Shown in pieces: positions 1-5,088 of a stretch of 5,088 bases of DNA; the stretch's first letter is position 1, and every line of letters begins with the position of its first letter. Source of the stretch: Cyanobacteria bacterium UBA9971 (lineage in GTDB: Bacteria; Cyanobacteriota; Vampirovibrionia; Gastranaerophilales; UBA9971); contig DNRP01000042.1 in assembly GCA_003499955.1 (NCBI GenBank), forward strand, positions 17,631 to 22,718, written 5' to 3'. The notes beneath the pieces were generated by a model that saw only the letters and a list, made by a program, of their open reading frames with translations, searched no databases and was not told the origin of the DNA. The translations under genes and the position numbers were made by a program.

Positions 1-225
1 AAAGAACAGGTTTTAAGAAAAAGACCCTACTTAAAACCTGAATGGTGTTCTGGTATAATAAATAAAGAATTACATAAAGAAATTCAGGAAGATGGCAGAA
101 TAAGATATTGGGGATATATTTCAGAAGAAAACAAATACCTGCGAGTCGTAACTCTTAAAGATAAAACCCTTCACAATGCTTTTTTTGACAGAAATTTTAA
201 GGAGAAAACTAATAATGAAATTTAA
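1..225 (+). CDS. Uncharacterised small protein, partner of DUF2283 (5' end missing)
   Basis: The frame is open from the first base to TAA at 223-225, giving 74 residues without a start codon. The visible protein has the pattern RPYLKPEWC near its beginning, GRIRYWGYI in the middle and YLRVVTL followed by HNAFFDRNF near the end. From memory of the family, this matches a group of single-domain proteins of about 80-90 residues, loosely similar to DUF4258, usually encoded just upstream of a DUF2283 protein. If so, only about ten N-terminal residues lie outside the window. The stop overlaps the start of the DUF2283 gene by 11 bp, so the two are almost certainly cotranscribed and translationally coupled. 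The biochemical function is unknown. A toxin-antitoxin-like role has been suspected for such small pairs, but nothing here shows a catalytic site. Confidence 0.75.
   Translation, partial: KEQVLRKRPYLKPEWCSGIINKELHKEIQEDGRIRYWGYISEENKYLRVVTLKDKTLHNAFFDRNFKEKTNNEI
199..204 (+). promoter_or_regulatory. Shine-Dalgarno site choosing the DUF2283 start
   Basis: AAGGAG lies ten bases before the ATG at 215, inside the 3' end of the preceding gene. This favours initiation at 215 over the in-frame ATG at 176, which lies upstream of this site. The spacing is slightly long but workable. Confidence 0.7.
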
Positions 226-433
226 TTATTATATTGATACAGATTCTCTTTATATTGATTTAACAGAAAAAAACAGCGTCGAATCTGTTGAAATTTCTGC
301 CGGTGTTGTAGTGGATTATGACGAAAATGGCAATATTGTTGGGATTGATATAGATAACGCAAGCAAAAAGATTAATCTGTCTAAACTTGAAACCCATTCA
401 CTGCCTTTAGAAAATATTTCAATGATTGCTTAG
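215..433 (+). CDS. DUF2283 domain-containing protein
   Basis: A 72-residue protein that is one complete DUF2283 domain. It opens with MKFNYYIDTDSLYIDL. It then has the central signature AGVVVDYDENGNIVGIDIDNASK at about residues 30-52, given here as one motif because it is the family hallmark (hydrophobic strand, DYDENG turn, GIxI strand, ASK). The start at 215 is chosen because the domain begins there and an AAGGAG precedes it. Starting at 176 would add 13 residues unlike the family. DUF2283 proteins have no established activity. They are small beta-rich proteins often paired with an equally small upstream partner, as here. The 11-bp overlap with the upstream gene and 6-bp gap to the peptidase gene suggest one transcript. 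An antitoxin-like role is inference only. Confidence 0.88.
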   Translation: MKFNYYIDTDSLYIDLTEKNSVESVEISAGVVVDYDENGNIVGIDIDNASKKINLSKLETHSLPLENISMIA

Positions 434-439
434 ACGAAA

Positions 440-1153
440 ATGCCCGAGCTAATTAAAAAAGCCTATACAACAAAAAATAACCTGATAGAGCTTTTCATTA
501 CAGAAAAATCAAATCAACAAAAAGGACAAACTGTTCTGATTATTGGAGTTTTTCACGGTGATGAACCGGAAGGCGAGTTTCTGATTAATAAATTAATGGA
601 ACAGATTGCCGCGTCGCATCCGCAGGATGCTCCTCGCAATGACAAAAACTGTCATTCTGAGGAACGAAGTGACGTAAGAATCTTAAACAAAATTTTGTTT
701 ATCCCCTGCCTTAACCCCGACGGAAAACACTTAAAAACAAGAACAAACGCAAACGGAGTGGACTTAAACAGAAATTTCCCCACCAAAAACTGGGAATTAT
801 CTAAAGAAAAAAATACTTATTATTCCGGTAATTCTCCTGCAAGCGAAATTGAAACAAAGTTTTTGATTGAAATAATTGAAAAATATAAACCTGACAGAAT
901 TTTAACGCTGCATATCCCTTATAGAGTTGTAAATTACGACGGACATGCAAAAGAAATCGCTGAAAAAATCTCAAAACTTAACGGTTATCCAGTACAAGAA
1001 AGTATAGGCTACCCTACCCCGGGTTCTTTCGGGACTTATTGCGGAATTGAGAGAAATATTCCCACGATTACTCTTGAATTACCGGAAAACGAACCTGTTG
1101 AAAAGCTCTGGGAAGACAATATAGAAGCTTTTTATTATTTTGTAAGTTTTTAA
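440..1153 (+). CDS. M14-family zinc metallopeptidase, MpaA-like (murein peptide amidase type)
   Basis: A 237-residue cytoplasmic-type protein with no signal peptide. It carries the M14 metallopeptidase landmarks in order: GVFHGDEPEGE with zinc ligands H39 and E42, NPDG at 92-95, NGVDLNRNFP at 105-114 with the substrate-binding Asn-Arg region, SPASEIET at 132-139, the third zinc ligand H158 in LTLHIP, and the catalytic Glu E213 in ITLELPENE. The layout and size match MpaA, which removes meso-diaminopimelate from murein tripeptide during peptidoglycan recycling. The exact substrate cannot be read from sequence, and other gamma-glutamyl or succinylglutamate-type substrates remain possible. No strong Shine-Dalgarno precedes ATG 440, so translation is probably coupled to the DUF2283 gene 6 bp upstream. 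Oddly, residues of about 58-78 are encoded by a palindromic repeat inserted between a helix and the conserved FIPCLNPDG strand. The 3' end overlaps a convergent gene by 4 bp. Confidence 0.88.
   Translation: MPELIKKAYTTKNNLIELFITEKSNQQKGQTVLIIGVFHGDEPEGEFLINKLMEQIAASHPQDAPRNDKNCHSEERSDVRILNKILFIPCLNPDGKHLKTRTNANGVDLNRNFPTKNWELSKEKNTYYSGNSPASEIETKFLIEIIEKYKPDRILTLHIPYRVVNYDGHAKEIAEKISKLNGYPVQESIGYPTPGSFGTYCGIERNIPTITLELPENEPVEKLWEDNIEAFYYFVSF
612..674 (+). repeat. Structured palindromic repeat inserted in frame in the peptidase gene
   Basis: A 63-bp segment (21 codons) that folds as a three-way junction. The outer stem CGTC 612-615 pairs with GACG 671-674. A first hairpin is GCATCC-GCA-GGATGC at 616-630. 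A second hairpin has TCCTC 631-635 with GAGGA 659-663 and AATGACA 638-644 with TGTCATT 650-656 around an AAAAC loop. The translated residues (SHPQDAPRNDKNCHSEERSD) are polar and unlike M14 proteins. Wording of the type TGTCATTCTGAGGA is familiar from dispersed intergenic repeats in many bacterial genomes. In-frame translated insertion recalls the Rickettsia palindromic elements, though homology to those is not claimed. Confidence 0.75.
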
Positions 1154-1344
1154 TGATTTAAAATTTTACCGATTTTTTCATTCATTTTAGAAATTTTTAC
1201 GGATTTTTCAAGGGCTATTTCGGCTAAAACACAGGTTTCAAGATTTTCTGATTTAAAAATCAGATTTTTTAACAAATACTCAATTCTTTCGGCTTCAACA
1301 GAAATATTTTGTCTTAAATTGAAAAGTTTTTGTTTTTTACTCAT
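1150..1344 (-). CDS. Small helical protein of unknown function
   Basis: A 64-residue protein that I do not recognise. It begins MSKKQKLF and is rich in Lys, Glu, Leu and Ile with no proline or glycine until near the end, which suggests two or more amphipathic helices, possibly a short coiled coil. A single cysteine sits at residue 38 (ETCVLAEIA). There is no signal peptide or membrane segment. The strongest support for a real gene is a perfect AAGGAG five bases before the ATG. Good codon structure and lack of another gene on the other strand add to this. It converges on the peptidase gene and their ends overlap by 4 bp (peptidase TAA 1151-1153, this stop read from 1152-1150), with no terminator between. 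Its upstream region is the composite repeat starting at 1381. A role in regulation or protein binding would be a guess. Confidence 0.7.
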   Translation of the reverse strand: MSKKQKLFNLRQNISVEAERIEYLLKNLIFKSENLETCVLAEIALEKSVKISKMNEKIGKILNH

Positions 1345-1349
1345 TTTGA

Positions 1350-1355
1350 CTCCTT
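1350..1355 (-). promoter_or_regulatory. Strong Shine-Dalgarno for the minus-strand small gene
   Basis: The plus-strand CTCCTT reads AAGGAG on the minus strand, five bases before the ATG (1344-1342). It is one of the two clear ribosome binding sites in the window and is the main reason to accept the 64-residue gene. Confidence 0.75.
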
Positions 1356-1380
1356 TTTGGTAAAGAGGGTTTATTTATAA

Positions 1381-1513
1381 GGGGGCTTTGCCCCTCAACC
1401 CCAGTTCATTTTCTTTCCTTTTGAACGCAAAAAGAAAGAAAACAGAACCAAAAGAAAGAAAAACTGTATCCCAAAGGGTCAACACTGTCAGGGCTTCGCC
1501 CCGAACCCCTTGG
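1381..1513. repeat. Composite intergenic repeat (GC hairpins flanking a purine/pyrimidine inverted repeat)
   Basis: This block has three parts. First is a hairpin GGGGC-TTT-GCCCC at 1382-1394 followed by AACCCC. Second is an inverted repeat with arms 1409-1423 and 1428-1442 (14 of 15 positions pair, loop AACG), bounded by CAGTT at 1402-1406 and AACTG at 1462-1466, with the motif AAAAGAAAGAAAA repeated at about 1450-1462. Third is a stem with CCAAAGGGT 1471-1479 and ACCCCTTGG 1505-1513 (8 of 9) enclosing GGGC-TTC-GCCC 1491-1501 followed by AACCCC. The left and right hairpins are related (GGGCTTyGCCCC then AACCCC). It contains no plausible coding frame and resembles dispersed non-autonomous repeats. 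It occupies the divergent region between the small minus-strand gene and the XRE regulator. Confidence 0.65.
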
Positions 1514-1551
1514 TTATCATTTGTTAAGAATATTATAAAAAATAGTTATGC

Positions 1552-1574
1552 AAGTACAACTTAAAGTATCACTT
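1552..1574. promoter_or_regulatory. Tandem AAGTnnnACTT dyads, putative operator of the XRE regulator
   Basis: Two 11-bp dyads, AAGT-aca-ACTT (1552-1562) and AAGT-atc-ACTT (1564-1574), are separated by one base. The whole is a near-palindrome centred on 1563, and the centres of the two dyads are 12 bp apart. It lies about 50 bp upstream of the regulator start codon. XRE-type proteins often bind short dyads near their own promoter, so autoregulation is the natural inference. Confidence 0.4.
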
Positions 1575-1608
1575 ATATTACATAATGTCAAGCAAGAGAT
1601 GAATGTTT

Positions 1609-1614
1609 TATAAT
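1609..1614 (+). promoter_or_regulatory. Candidate -10 box of the XRE gene (near-leaderless)
   Basis: A perfect TATAAT lies ten bases before ATG 1625. Transcription would start near 1621, leaving a leader of only a few bases, which agrees with the absence of a Shine-Dalgarno. The -35 position (1586-1591, TGTCAA) is a poor match. An alternative -10, TATATT at 1574-1579, touches the operator-like dyads. Confidence 0.35.
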
Positions 1615-1624
1615 TTAAATCACT

Positions 1625-1828
1625 ATGATTAAGAATAATTTATCTAAAATACTCGGCGAAAGACGAATAAAAATGTCTGAACTCATTGAATTAACAGGAC
1701 TTGGAAGGAGTACTGTTGAAAGAGTTTACTATGATAAAGGCGAAAATATAAGTTATACTACGATAAATAAAATATGCAACGCTCTGGAAATTTCTGTCGG
1801 TGAGCTTTTGGAACATATTCCCGATTAA
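1625..1828 (+). CDS. Cro/CI-like (XRE family) helix-turn-helix transcriptional regulator
   Basis: A 67-residue protein consisting of one HTH domain and nothing else. Helix 1 carries NLSKILGERRIK (5-16). The HTH helices are MSELIELTGL (17-26) and the recognition helix GRSTVERVYYD (27-37). Then follows YTTINKICNALEIS (44-57), ending in the family-typical GELLEHIPD. This is the compact HTH_26/XRE type found as phage, plasmid and chromosomal small repressors. It has no dimerisation or sensor domain beyond the fold. The first ATG is used because the domain needs residues before the internal Met17. No Shine-Dalgarno is visible, and a TATAAT ten bases upstream suggests a very short leader. Tandem dyads just upstream are plausible binding sites. 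No phage or plasmid genes are visible beside it, so its target is unknown and may include only its own promoter and the divergent small gene. Confidence 0.88.
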   Translation: MIKNNLSKILGERRIKMSELIELTGLGRSTVERVYYDKGENISYTTINKICNALEISVGELLEHIPD

Positions 1829-1833
1829 CAAAC

Positions 1834-1866
1834 TGTCACCCTGAACTTGATTCAGGGTCTATCTGG
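1834..1866. repeat. Short dispersed-type palindromic repeat after the XRE gene
   Basis: ACCCTGAA (1838-1845) and TTCAGGGT (1851-1858) form a perfect 8-bp stem around CTTGA, preceded by TGTC and followed by TCTATCTGG. The wording is that of a dispersed repeat common in bacterial genomes, and its start TGTCAyyCTGA matches the right arm of the repeat inside the peptidase gene. It sits five bases after the XRE stop. No T-run follows, so it is a poor intrinsic terminator, although it could still protect the mRNA 3' end. Confidence 0.55.
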
Positions 1867-2116
1867 CAAACAATTAAAAGCGTTAATTTTAAAATAGATA
1901 AATGCTGAAAGTAGCAAAGCTGCAATTTAAAAAAAATCTGGCTTATCTATACAAAAATCTGGACTATCCTTGCGCCAAAATATTGTCTGCTTTTAATACC
2001 ATTGGGTTTTCAATTACTAATAATATTAACCGCAGCAGGAAAAAAAGGATTTTTAAACGCCGAATGTTATAATGCCATAGAAAACAATCAGAAGGGGCAA
2101 AACCGGCGTCGACGTA
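1867..2116. other. Non-coding or decayed stretch between XRE gene and inverted repeat
   Basis: No convincing gene is visible. The best plus-strand frame, 1902-2072 (56 codons, MLKVAKLQFK...), has no Shine-Dalgarno and resembles nothing I know. A second plus-strand frame is open from about 1915 through the inverted repeat to a TAA near 2173. It has no ATG and contains a hydrophobic segment (LLLIPLGFQLLIILTAAG), which could be a remnant of a lost gene or chance. A minus-strand frame here runs into uvrA and is rejected. The stretch includes a 21-bp-period direct repeat at 1932-1968 and an 8-bp palindrome CGTCGACG at 2107-2114. Confidence 0.5.
1932..1968. repeat. Two-copy direct repeat, 21-bp period
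   Basis: AAAAATCTGG followed by CTTATC (1932-1947) recurs as AAAAATCTGG followed by ACTATC (1953-1968). There are only two copies, and the tract is AT-rich, so it may be chance or a small tandem duplication. Confidence 0.4.
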
Positions 2117-2171
2117 CAAAAAAGAAAGAGTGCGAAAGGCGTGACACGCCTTTCGCACTCTTTCTTTTTTG
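2117..2171. terminator. Perfect 27-bp inverted repeat with A-tract and T-tract ends (bidirectional terminator-like)
   Basis: Arms 2117-2143 and 2145-2171 are exact reverse complements around a single A at 2144. The six A at 2118-2123 and six T at 2165-2170 give the form of a bidirectional intrinsic terminator, because the RNA stem ends in a U-run in either direction. The GC-rich part (GTGCGAAAGGCGTG and its complement) would be very stable. It is longer and more perfect than a usual terminator, and the nearest upstream gene ends almost 290 bp away. It could therefore be a mobile palindromic repeat that acts as an insulator before uvrA. Confidence 0.6.
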
Positions 2172-2190
2172 GTAATAAAAATTGGATTTA

Positions 2191-2199
2191 TGACATAAT
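2191..2199 (+). promoter_or_regulatory. Candidate extended -10 promoter for uvrA
   Basis: TGACATAAT matches the extended -10 form TGnTATAAT except for one base. The -35 position is weak, which is tolerated with extended -10 elements. Transcription would begin near 2206, about 30 bases before the uvrA ATG and just after the inverted repeat. No recognisable LexA/SOS box is visible nearby. Confidence 0.35.
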
Positions 2200-2237
2200 A
2201 ATTAATAGGGCAAACGAATCTCGGGTAAAATGGCGAA

Positions 2238-5088
2238 ATGGACATAAATAAAAACGAATCTATTGTTGTAAGAGGCGCAAACTGCCATAATTTAAAGAAT
2301 GTAAGCGTGTCAATCCCCAAAAACCAGCTTGTGGTTTTCACTGGAGTGAGCGGCTCGGGAAAAAGCAGTCTGGCATTTGATACTATTTTTGCGGAAGGTC
2401 AAAGACGCTATATAGAAAGCCTTAGCGCGTATGCAAGACAGTTTTTGGGACAACTCGATAAACCTGATGTGGAAAGCATAGAAGGCTTAAGCCCCGCTAT
2501 TTCCATAGACCAGAAATCCGCCAATAACAATCCCCGCTCAACTGTGGGAACCGTTACAGAGATTTATGACCACCTAAGGCTTTTGTTTGCAAGGATTGGG
2601 ACACCTCATTGCCCTGAATGTGGCAAAGAAATCAAACCTCAAACCCTTGACCAGATTGTAAATAACATACTCCGACTCGACGAAGGAACAAAAATACAGA
2701 TTTTATCCCCTCTCATAAGAGGGAGAAAAGGCGAATATACCGGTCTTTTTAATGAGTTAAGACAGGAAGGGTTTATCAGAGTAAGAGTTGACGACAAAAC
2801 TTACAACCTTGACGAAGACGAAATAAAACTTGCGAAAACAAAAAAACACGATATAGAAGTAGTCGTAGACAGAATAATAGTCAAGGAATCCGCGCGTTCG
2901 AGAATTTCAGAGAGCGTGCAGATAGCCCTTAAAAAATCAGACGGGCTTGTTCTTGTTGATTTAATGGGTGAGAAGCAAATAATTTATTCCGAAAAACTTG
3001 CCTGCTCTGAATGTGAGTTAAGTTTTGATGAACTTTCGCCAAGATTATTCAGTTTTAATAGTCCTTTTGGAGCGTGTCTTACTTGCAGCGGACTTGGAGC
3101 GCATCTTGAGGTCAGTCCGAATCTTATAGTTCCTGACGAAAGAAAGTCATTAAAGCAGGGCGCCATTTATCCATGGGCAAAAACAGGCAATCAGTATTAT
3201 GTTGATATTTTGACTTCTGTTTGCCGGCAGTATGAAATCGACATAGATGCACCATGGGAAAGCCTTTGCGAGGAACATCAAAAAATTATTCTTTATGGAA
3301 GCGGCCCGGAAAAAGTGCTTTTGTCCCATGATGATTTCAAAAGAAGACACAGAAAATCCTACTATGCCAGATATGAAGGGGTTATTCCGTATCTAAAAAA
3401 ACGTTATGAAGCGTCATCTTCTGATTTAGTCAGGGGTGAAGTTGAAAAATATATGGATTCCAAACCTTGCTCTGATTGCAAAGGCTCAAGATTAAAGCCG
3501 CTAGCTCTTGCGGTAAAAATTAACAGCAAATCAATTGCTGATGTTTGCTCAATGCCTGTTAATGAATGCCATGATTTTATCTCAGGGCTGTTTTTGACAC
3601 TTTCCGAATACCATATTGCAATAGTCAAACAGCTTTTATCGGAAATCAGGGAACGGTTGAAATTCTTGCTGGATGTTGGTCTGAATTATCTCACTCTCTC
3701 ACGAATGGCGGGAACATTATCAGGAGGGGAAGCACAGAGAATAAGACTGGCTACTCAAATCGGTTCTGGGCTTTCAGGTGTGCTTTATGTGCTTGATGAG
3801 CCGAGCATAGGGCTTCATCAGCTGAATAATCAGCAGTTGTTAAGCACTCTTTTCAGGCTTAGAAACCTCGGAAATACTCTTATAGTCGTGGAACATGATG
3901 AGGAAATAATTAGAAGTGCTGACTGGATAGTCGATATAGGTCCAAAAGCAGGAACTCACGGCGGAGAAATCGTTGCGGAAGGAATTCCCGCCGACATCGA
4001 AGAAGTCAGAGAATCGTTAACAGGGCAGTATTTACGTGGCTCAAAATCCATTAAATTCTCTAAAAAAAGACGTGAAGGAAATGGACAGTCTATAAAAATA
4101 ATCAATGCACATAAAAACAATCTTAAAAACATTGATGTCGAGATTCCGCTTGGAAAAATTGTTTCCATAACCGGAGTAAGCGGCTCAGGGAAGTCTTCTT
4201 TGATTTTTGATATTTTACAGCCTTATGTGAAGCATAAGCTCGGAAGAAATGCTCCCAAACCTCAAGGTGTGAGAGAAATTATCGGACTTGAAAACATCGA
4301 TAAAATCATTGACATTGACCAGAGTCCGATAGGGCGAACTCCTCGCAGTAATCCTGCTACTTATACAGGAACTTTTGACCATATCAGGGCATTATTTGCG
4401 CTTACCAACGAAGCCAAAACCAGAGGCTACCAACAGGGAAGATTTAGTTTTAACGTCAAGGGCGGACGCTGCGAAGCCTGTTCAGGCGACGGTATAATCA
4501 AGATAGAAATGAACTTTTTGCCTGATGTATATGTCCCATGCGAAGTCTGCAAAGGCGATAGATATAACAGGGAAACCCTTGAAGTTAAGTACAAAGGAAA
4601 ATCAATTTCTGATGTGCTTGAAATGACTGTCGAGGAAGCTTATGAGTTTTTCAAAAACATCCCCAAAATAGCCAACAAGCTTAAGACGCTTCATGAAGTA
4701 GGGCTTGATTATATAAAACTTGGTCAGAGCGCGACTACTCTTTCCGGTGGCGAGGCGCAGCGGGTAAAACTGGCTTCTGAATTAAACAGACGCAGTACAG
4801 GCAAGACTCTTTATCTTATGGATGAGCCTTCTGTCGGGCTACACTGGCATGATCTGTCAAAATTGATTGATATTATGAATACTCTTGCGGATTCCGGCAA
4901 TACTATTCTTGTAATCGAGCATAATCTCGATATTATAAAGATTTCTGACCATATTATTGATATGGGACCTGAAGGTGGGAATGCAGGAGGGGAAATCATT
5001 ACACAGGGAACTCCAGAGCAAATTGTTCAGGTTGAGAATTCTTATACAGGGAAGTATTTGGCTAAAATTCTTGGGAAGAAAGTTTTAT
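2238..5088 (+). CDS. uvrA: Excinuclease ABC subunit A, UvrA (last few codons outside window)
   Basis: UvrA dimers with UvrB scan DNA for bulky lesions and load UvrB in nucleotide excision repair. The frame is open for 950 codons without interruption. Since UvrA is usually about 940-950 residues, only the last few are missing. First ATPase module: Walker A GVSGSGKSS at 36-44, ABC signature LSGGEAQR at 494-501, Walker B LDEPSIGLH with D520 E521. Second module: Walker A GVSGSGKSS at 646-654, LSGGEAQR at 835-842, Walker B D862 E863. Zinc fingers are C256xxC259 with C280xxC283, and C745xxC748 with C768xxC771 (CX2CX19CX2C), the latter needed for damage recognition. An additional CPEC pair lies at 125-128 before the UvrB-binding region. 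ATG 2238 fits the family N-terminus, but no good Shine-Dalgarno precedes it. A six-codon mini-frame (2230-2247, ATG GCG AAA TGG ACA TAA) overlaps the start. All key residues are present. Confidence 0.97.
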   Translation, partial: MDINKNESIVVRGANCHNLKNVSVSIPKNQLVVFTGVSGSGKSSLAFDTIFAEGQRRYIESLSAYARQFLGQLDKPDVESIEGLSPAISIDQKSANNNPRSTVGTVTEIYDHLRLLFARIGTPHCPECGKEIKPQTLDQIVNNILRLDEGTKIQILSPLIRGRKGEYTGLFNELRQEGFIRVRVDDKTYNLDEDEIKLAKTKKHDIEVVVDRIIVKESARSRISESVQIALKKSDGLVLVDLMGEKQIIYSEKLACSECELSFDELSPRLFSFNSPFGACLTCSGLGAHLEVSPNLIVPDERKSLKQGAIYPWAKTGNQYYVDILTSVCRQYEIDIDAPWESLCEEHQKIILYGSGPEKVLLSHDDFKRRHRKSYYARYEGVIPYLKKRYEASSSDLVRGEVEKYMDSKPCSDCKGSRLKPLALAVKINSKSIADVCSMPVNECHDFISGLFLTLSEYHIAIVKQLLSEIRERLKFLLDVGLNYLTLSRMAGTLSGGEAQRIRLATQIGSGLSGVLYVLDEPSIGLHQLNNQQLLSTLFRLRNLGNTLIVVEHDEEIIRSADWIVDIGPKAGTHGGEIVAEGIPADIEEVRESLTGQYLRGSKSIKFSKKRREGNGQSIKIINAHKNNLKNIDVEIPLGKIVSITGVSGSGKSSLIFDILQPYVKHKLGRNAPKPQGVREIIGLENIDKIIDIDQSPIGRTPRSNPATYTGTFDHIRALFALTNEAKTRGYQQGRFSFNVKGGRCEACSGDGIIKIEMNFLPDVYVPCEVCKGDRYNRETLEVKYKGKSISDVLEMTVEEAYEFFKNIPKIANKLKTLHEVGLDYIKLGQSATTLSGGEAQRVKLASELNRRSTGKTLYLMDEPSVGLHWHDLSKLIDIMNTLADSGNTILVIEHNLDIIKISDHIIDMGPEGGNAGGEIITQGTPEQIVQVENSYTGKYLAKILGKKVL

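Noticed and set aside
176..214. Upstream ATG extending the DUF2283 protein by 13 residues
   Set aside because: The ribosome site AAGGAG (199-204) and the domain start both fit ATG 215. The extension lies within the preceding gene and has no family match.
125..433. Prophage or plasmid origin suggested by small paired genes plus an XRE regulator
   Set aside because: No integrase, replication, structural or partition genes are visible, and uvrA and the peptidase are chromosomal housekeeping types.
1381..1513. CRISPR array or tandem repeat array
   Set aside because: The repeated motifs occur only twice and as inverted structures, without regular unique spacers.
1834..1866. Intrinsic terminator for the XRE gene
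   Set aside because: The hairpin is not followed by a T-run, and its sequence fits a dispersed repeat better.
2172..2240. LexA/SOS operator before uvrA
   Set aside because: I looked for GAAC-N4-GTTC, CTGT-N8-ACAG and related dyads and found none between the inverted repeat and the start codon.
1964..2341. Minus-strand 125-codon frame
   Set aside because: It overlaps the conserved start of uvrA and runs through the inverted repeat. The translation is an aromatic and hydrophobic mix typical of an antisense shadow, with no ribosome site.
2984..4999. Several minus-strand frames of 60-74 codons within the uvrA region
   Set aside because: All are antisense to conserved UvrA motifs, such as zinc fingers and ATPase signatures, and look like shadows of its codon use.

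Overview
The window is low-GC bacterial DNA read with the standard code. The nearly complete uvrA has no in-frame TGA or other stop. Dispersed palindromic repeats lie in and between genes. The host cannot be fixed from 5 kb. A low-GC, repeat-rich lineage (for example uncultured Gastranaerophilales-like Cyanobacteriota) is possible, but that is an impression and not a result.

Left part (1-1153, + strand): a compact three-gene run. It starts with the 3' end of a small uncharacterised gene that typically precedes DUF2283 genes. An 11-bp overlap leads into a complete DUF2283 gene. Six bases later comes an M14-type metallopeptidase resembling murein peptide amidase MpaA. The peptidase gene carries an extra 63-bp structured palindromic repeat that stays in frame and is translated. 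A small helical protein of unknown function (1150-1344, - strand) converges on the peptidase, and their ends overlap by 4 bp.

Middle part (1345-2237): mostly non-coding. A composite GC-hairpin/poly-purine repeat (1381-1513) fills the divergent region between the small minus-strand gene and a Cro/CI-like (XRE) regulator (1625-1828). Directly upstream of the regulator are two tandem AAGTnnnACTT dyads, which look like an operator, and a TATAAT box only 10 bases before the ATG. After the regulator come a short repeat-family hairpin, an apparently non-coding stretch with possible decayed coding sequence, and a perfect 27-bp inverted repeat with A-tract and T-tract ends.

Right part (2238-5088, + strand): uvrA, the damage-recognition ATPase of nucleotide excision repair. 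It is intact over 950 codons and cut by the window edge only a few codons before its expected stop.

I see no clear new defence or mobile system. The most notable signals are the translated palindromic insertion in the peptidase gene, the DUF2283 pair, the tandem operator-like dyads and the long perfect inverted repeat before uvrA.
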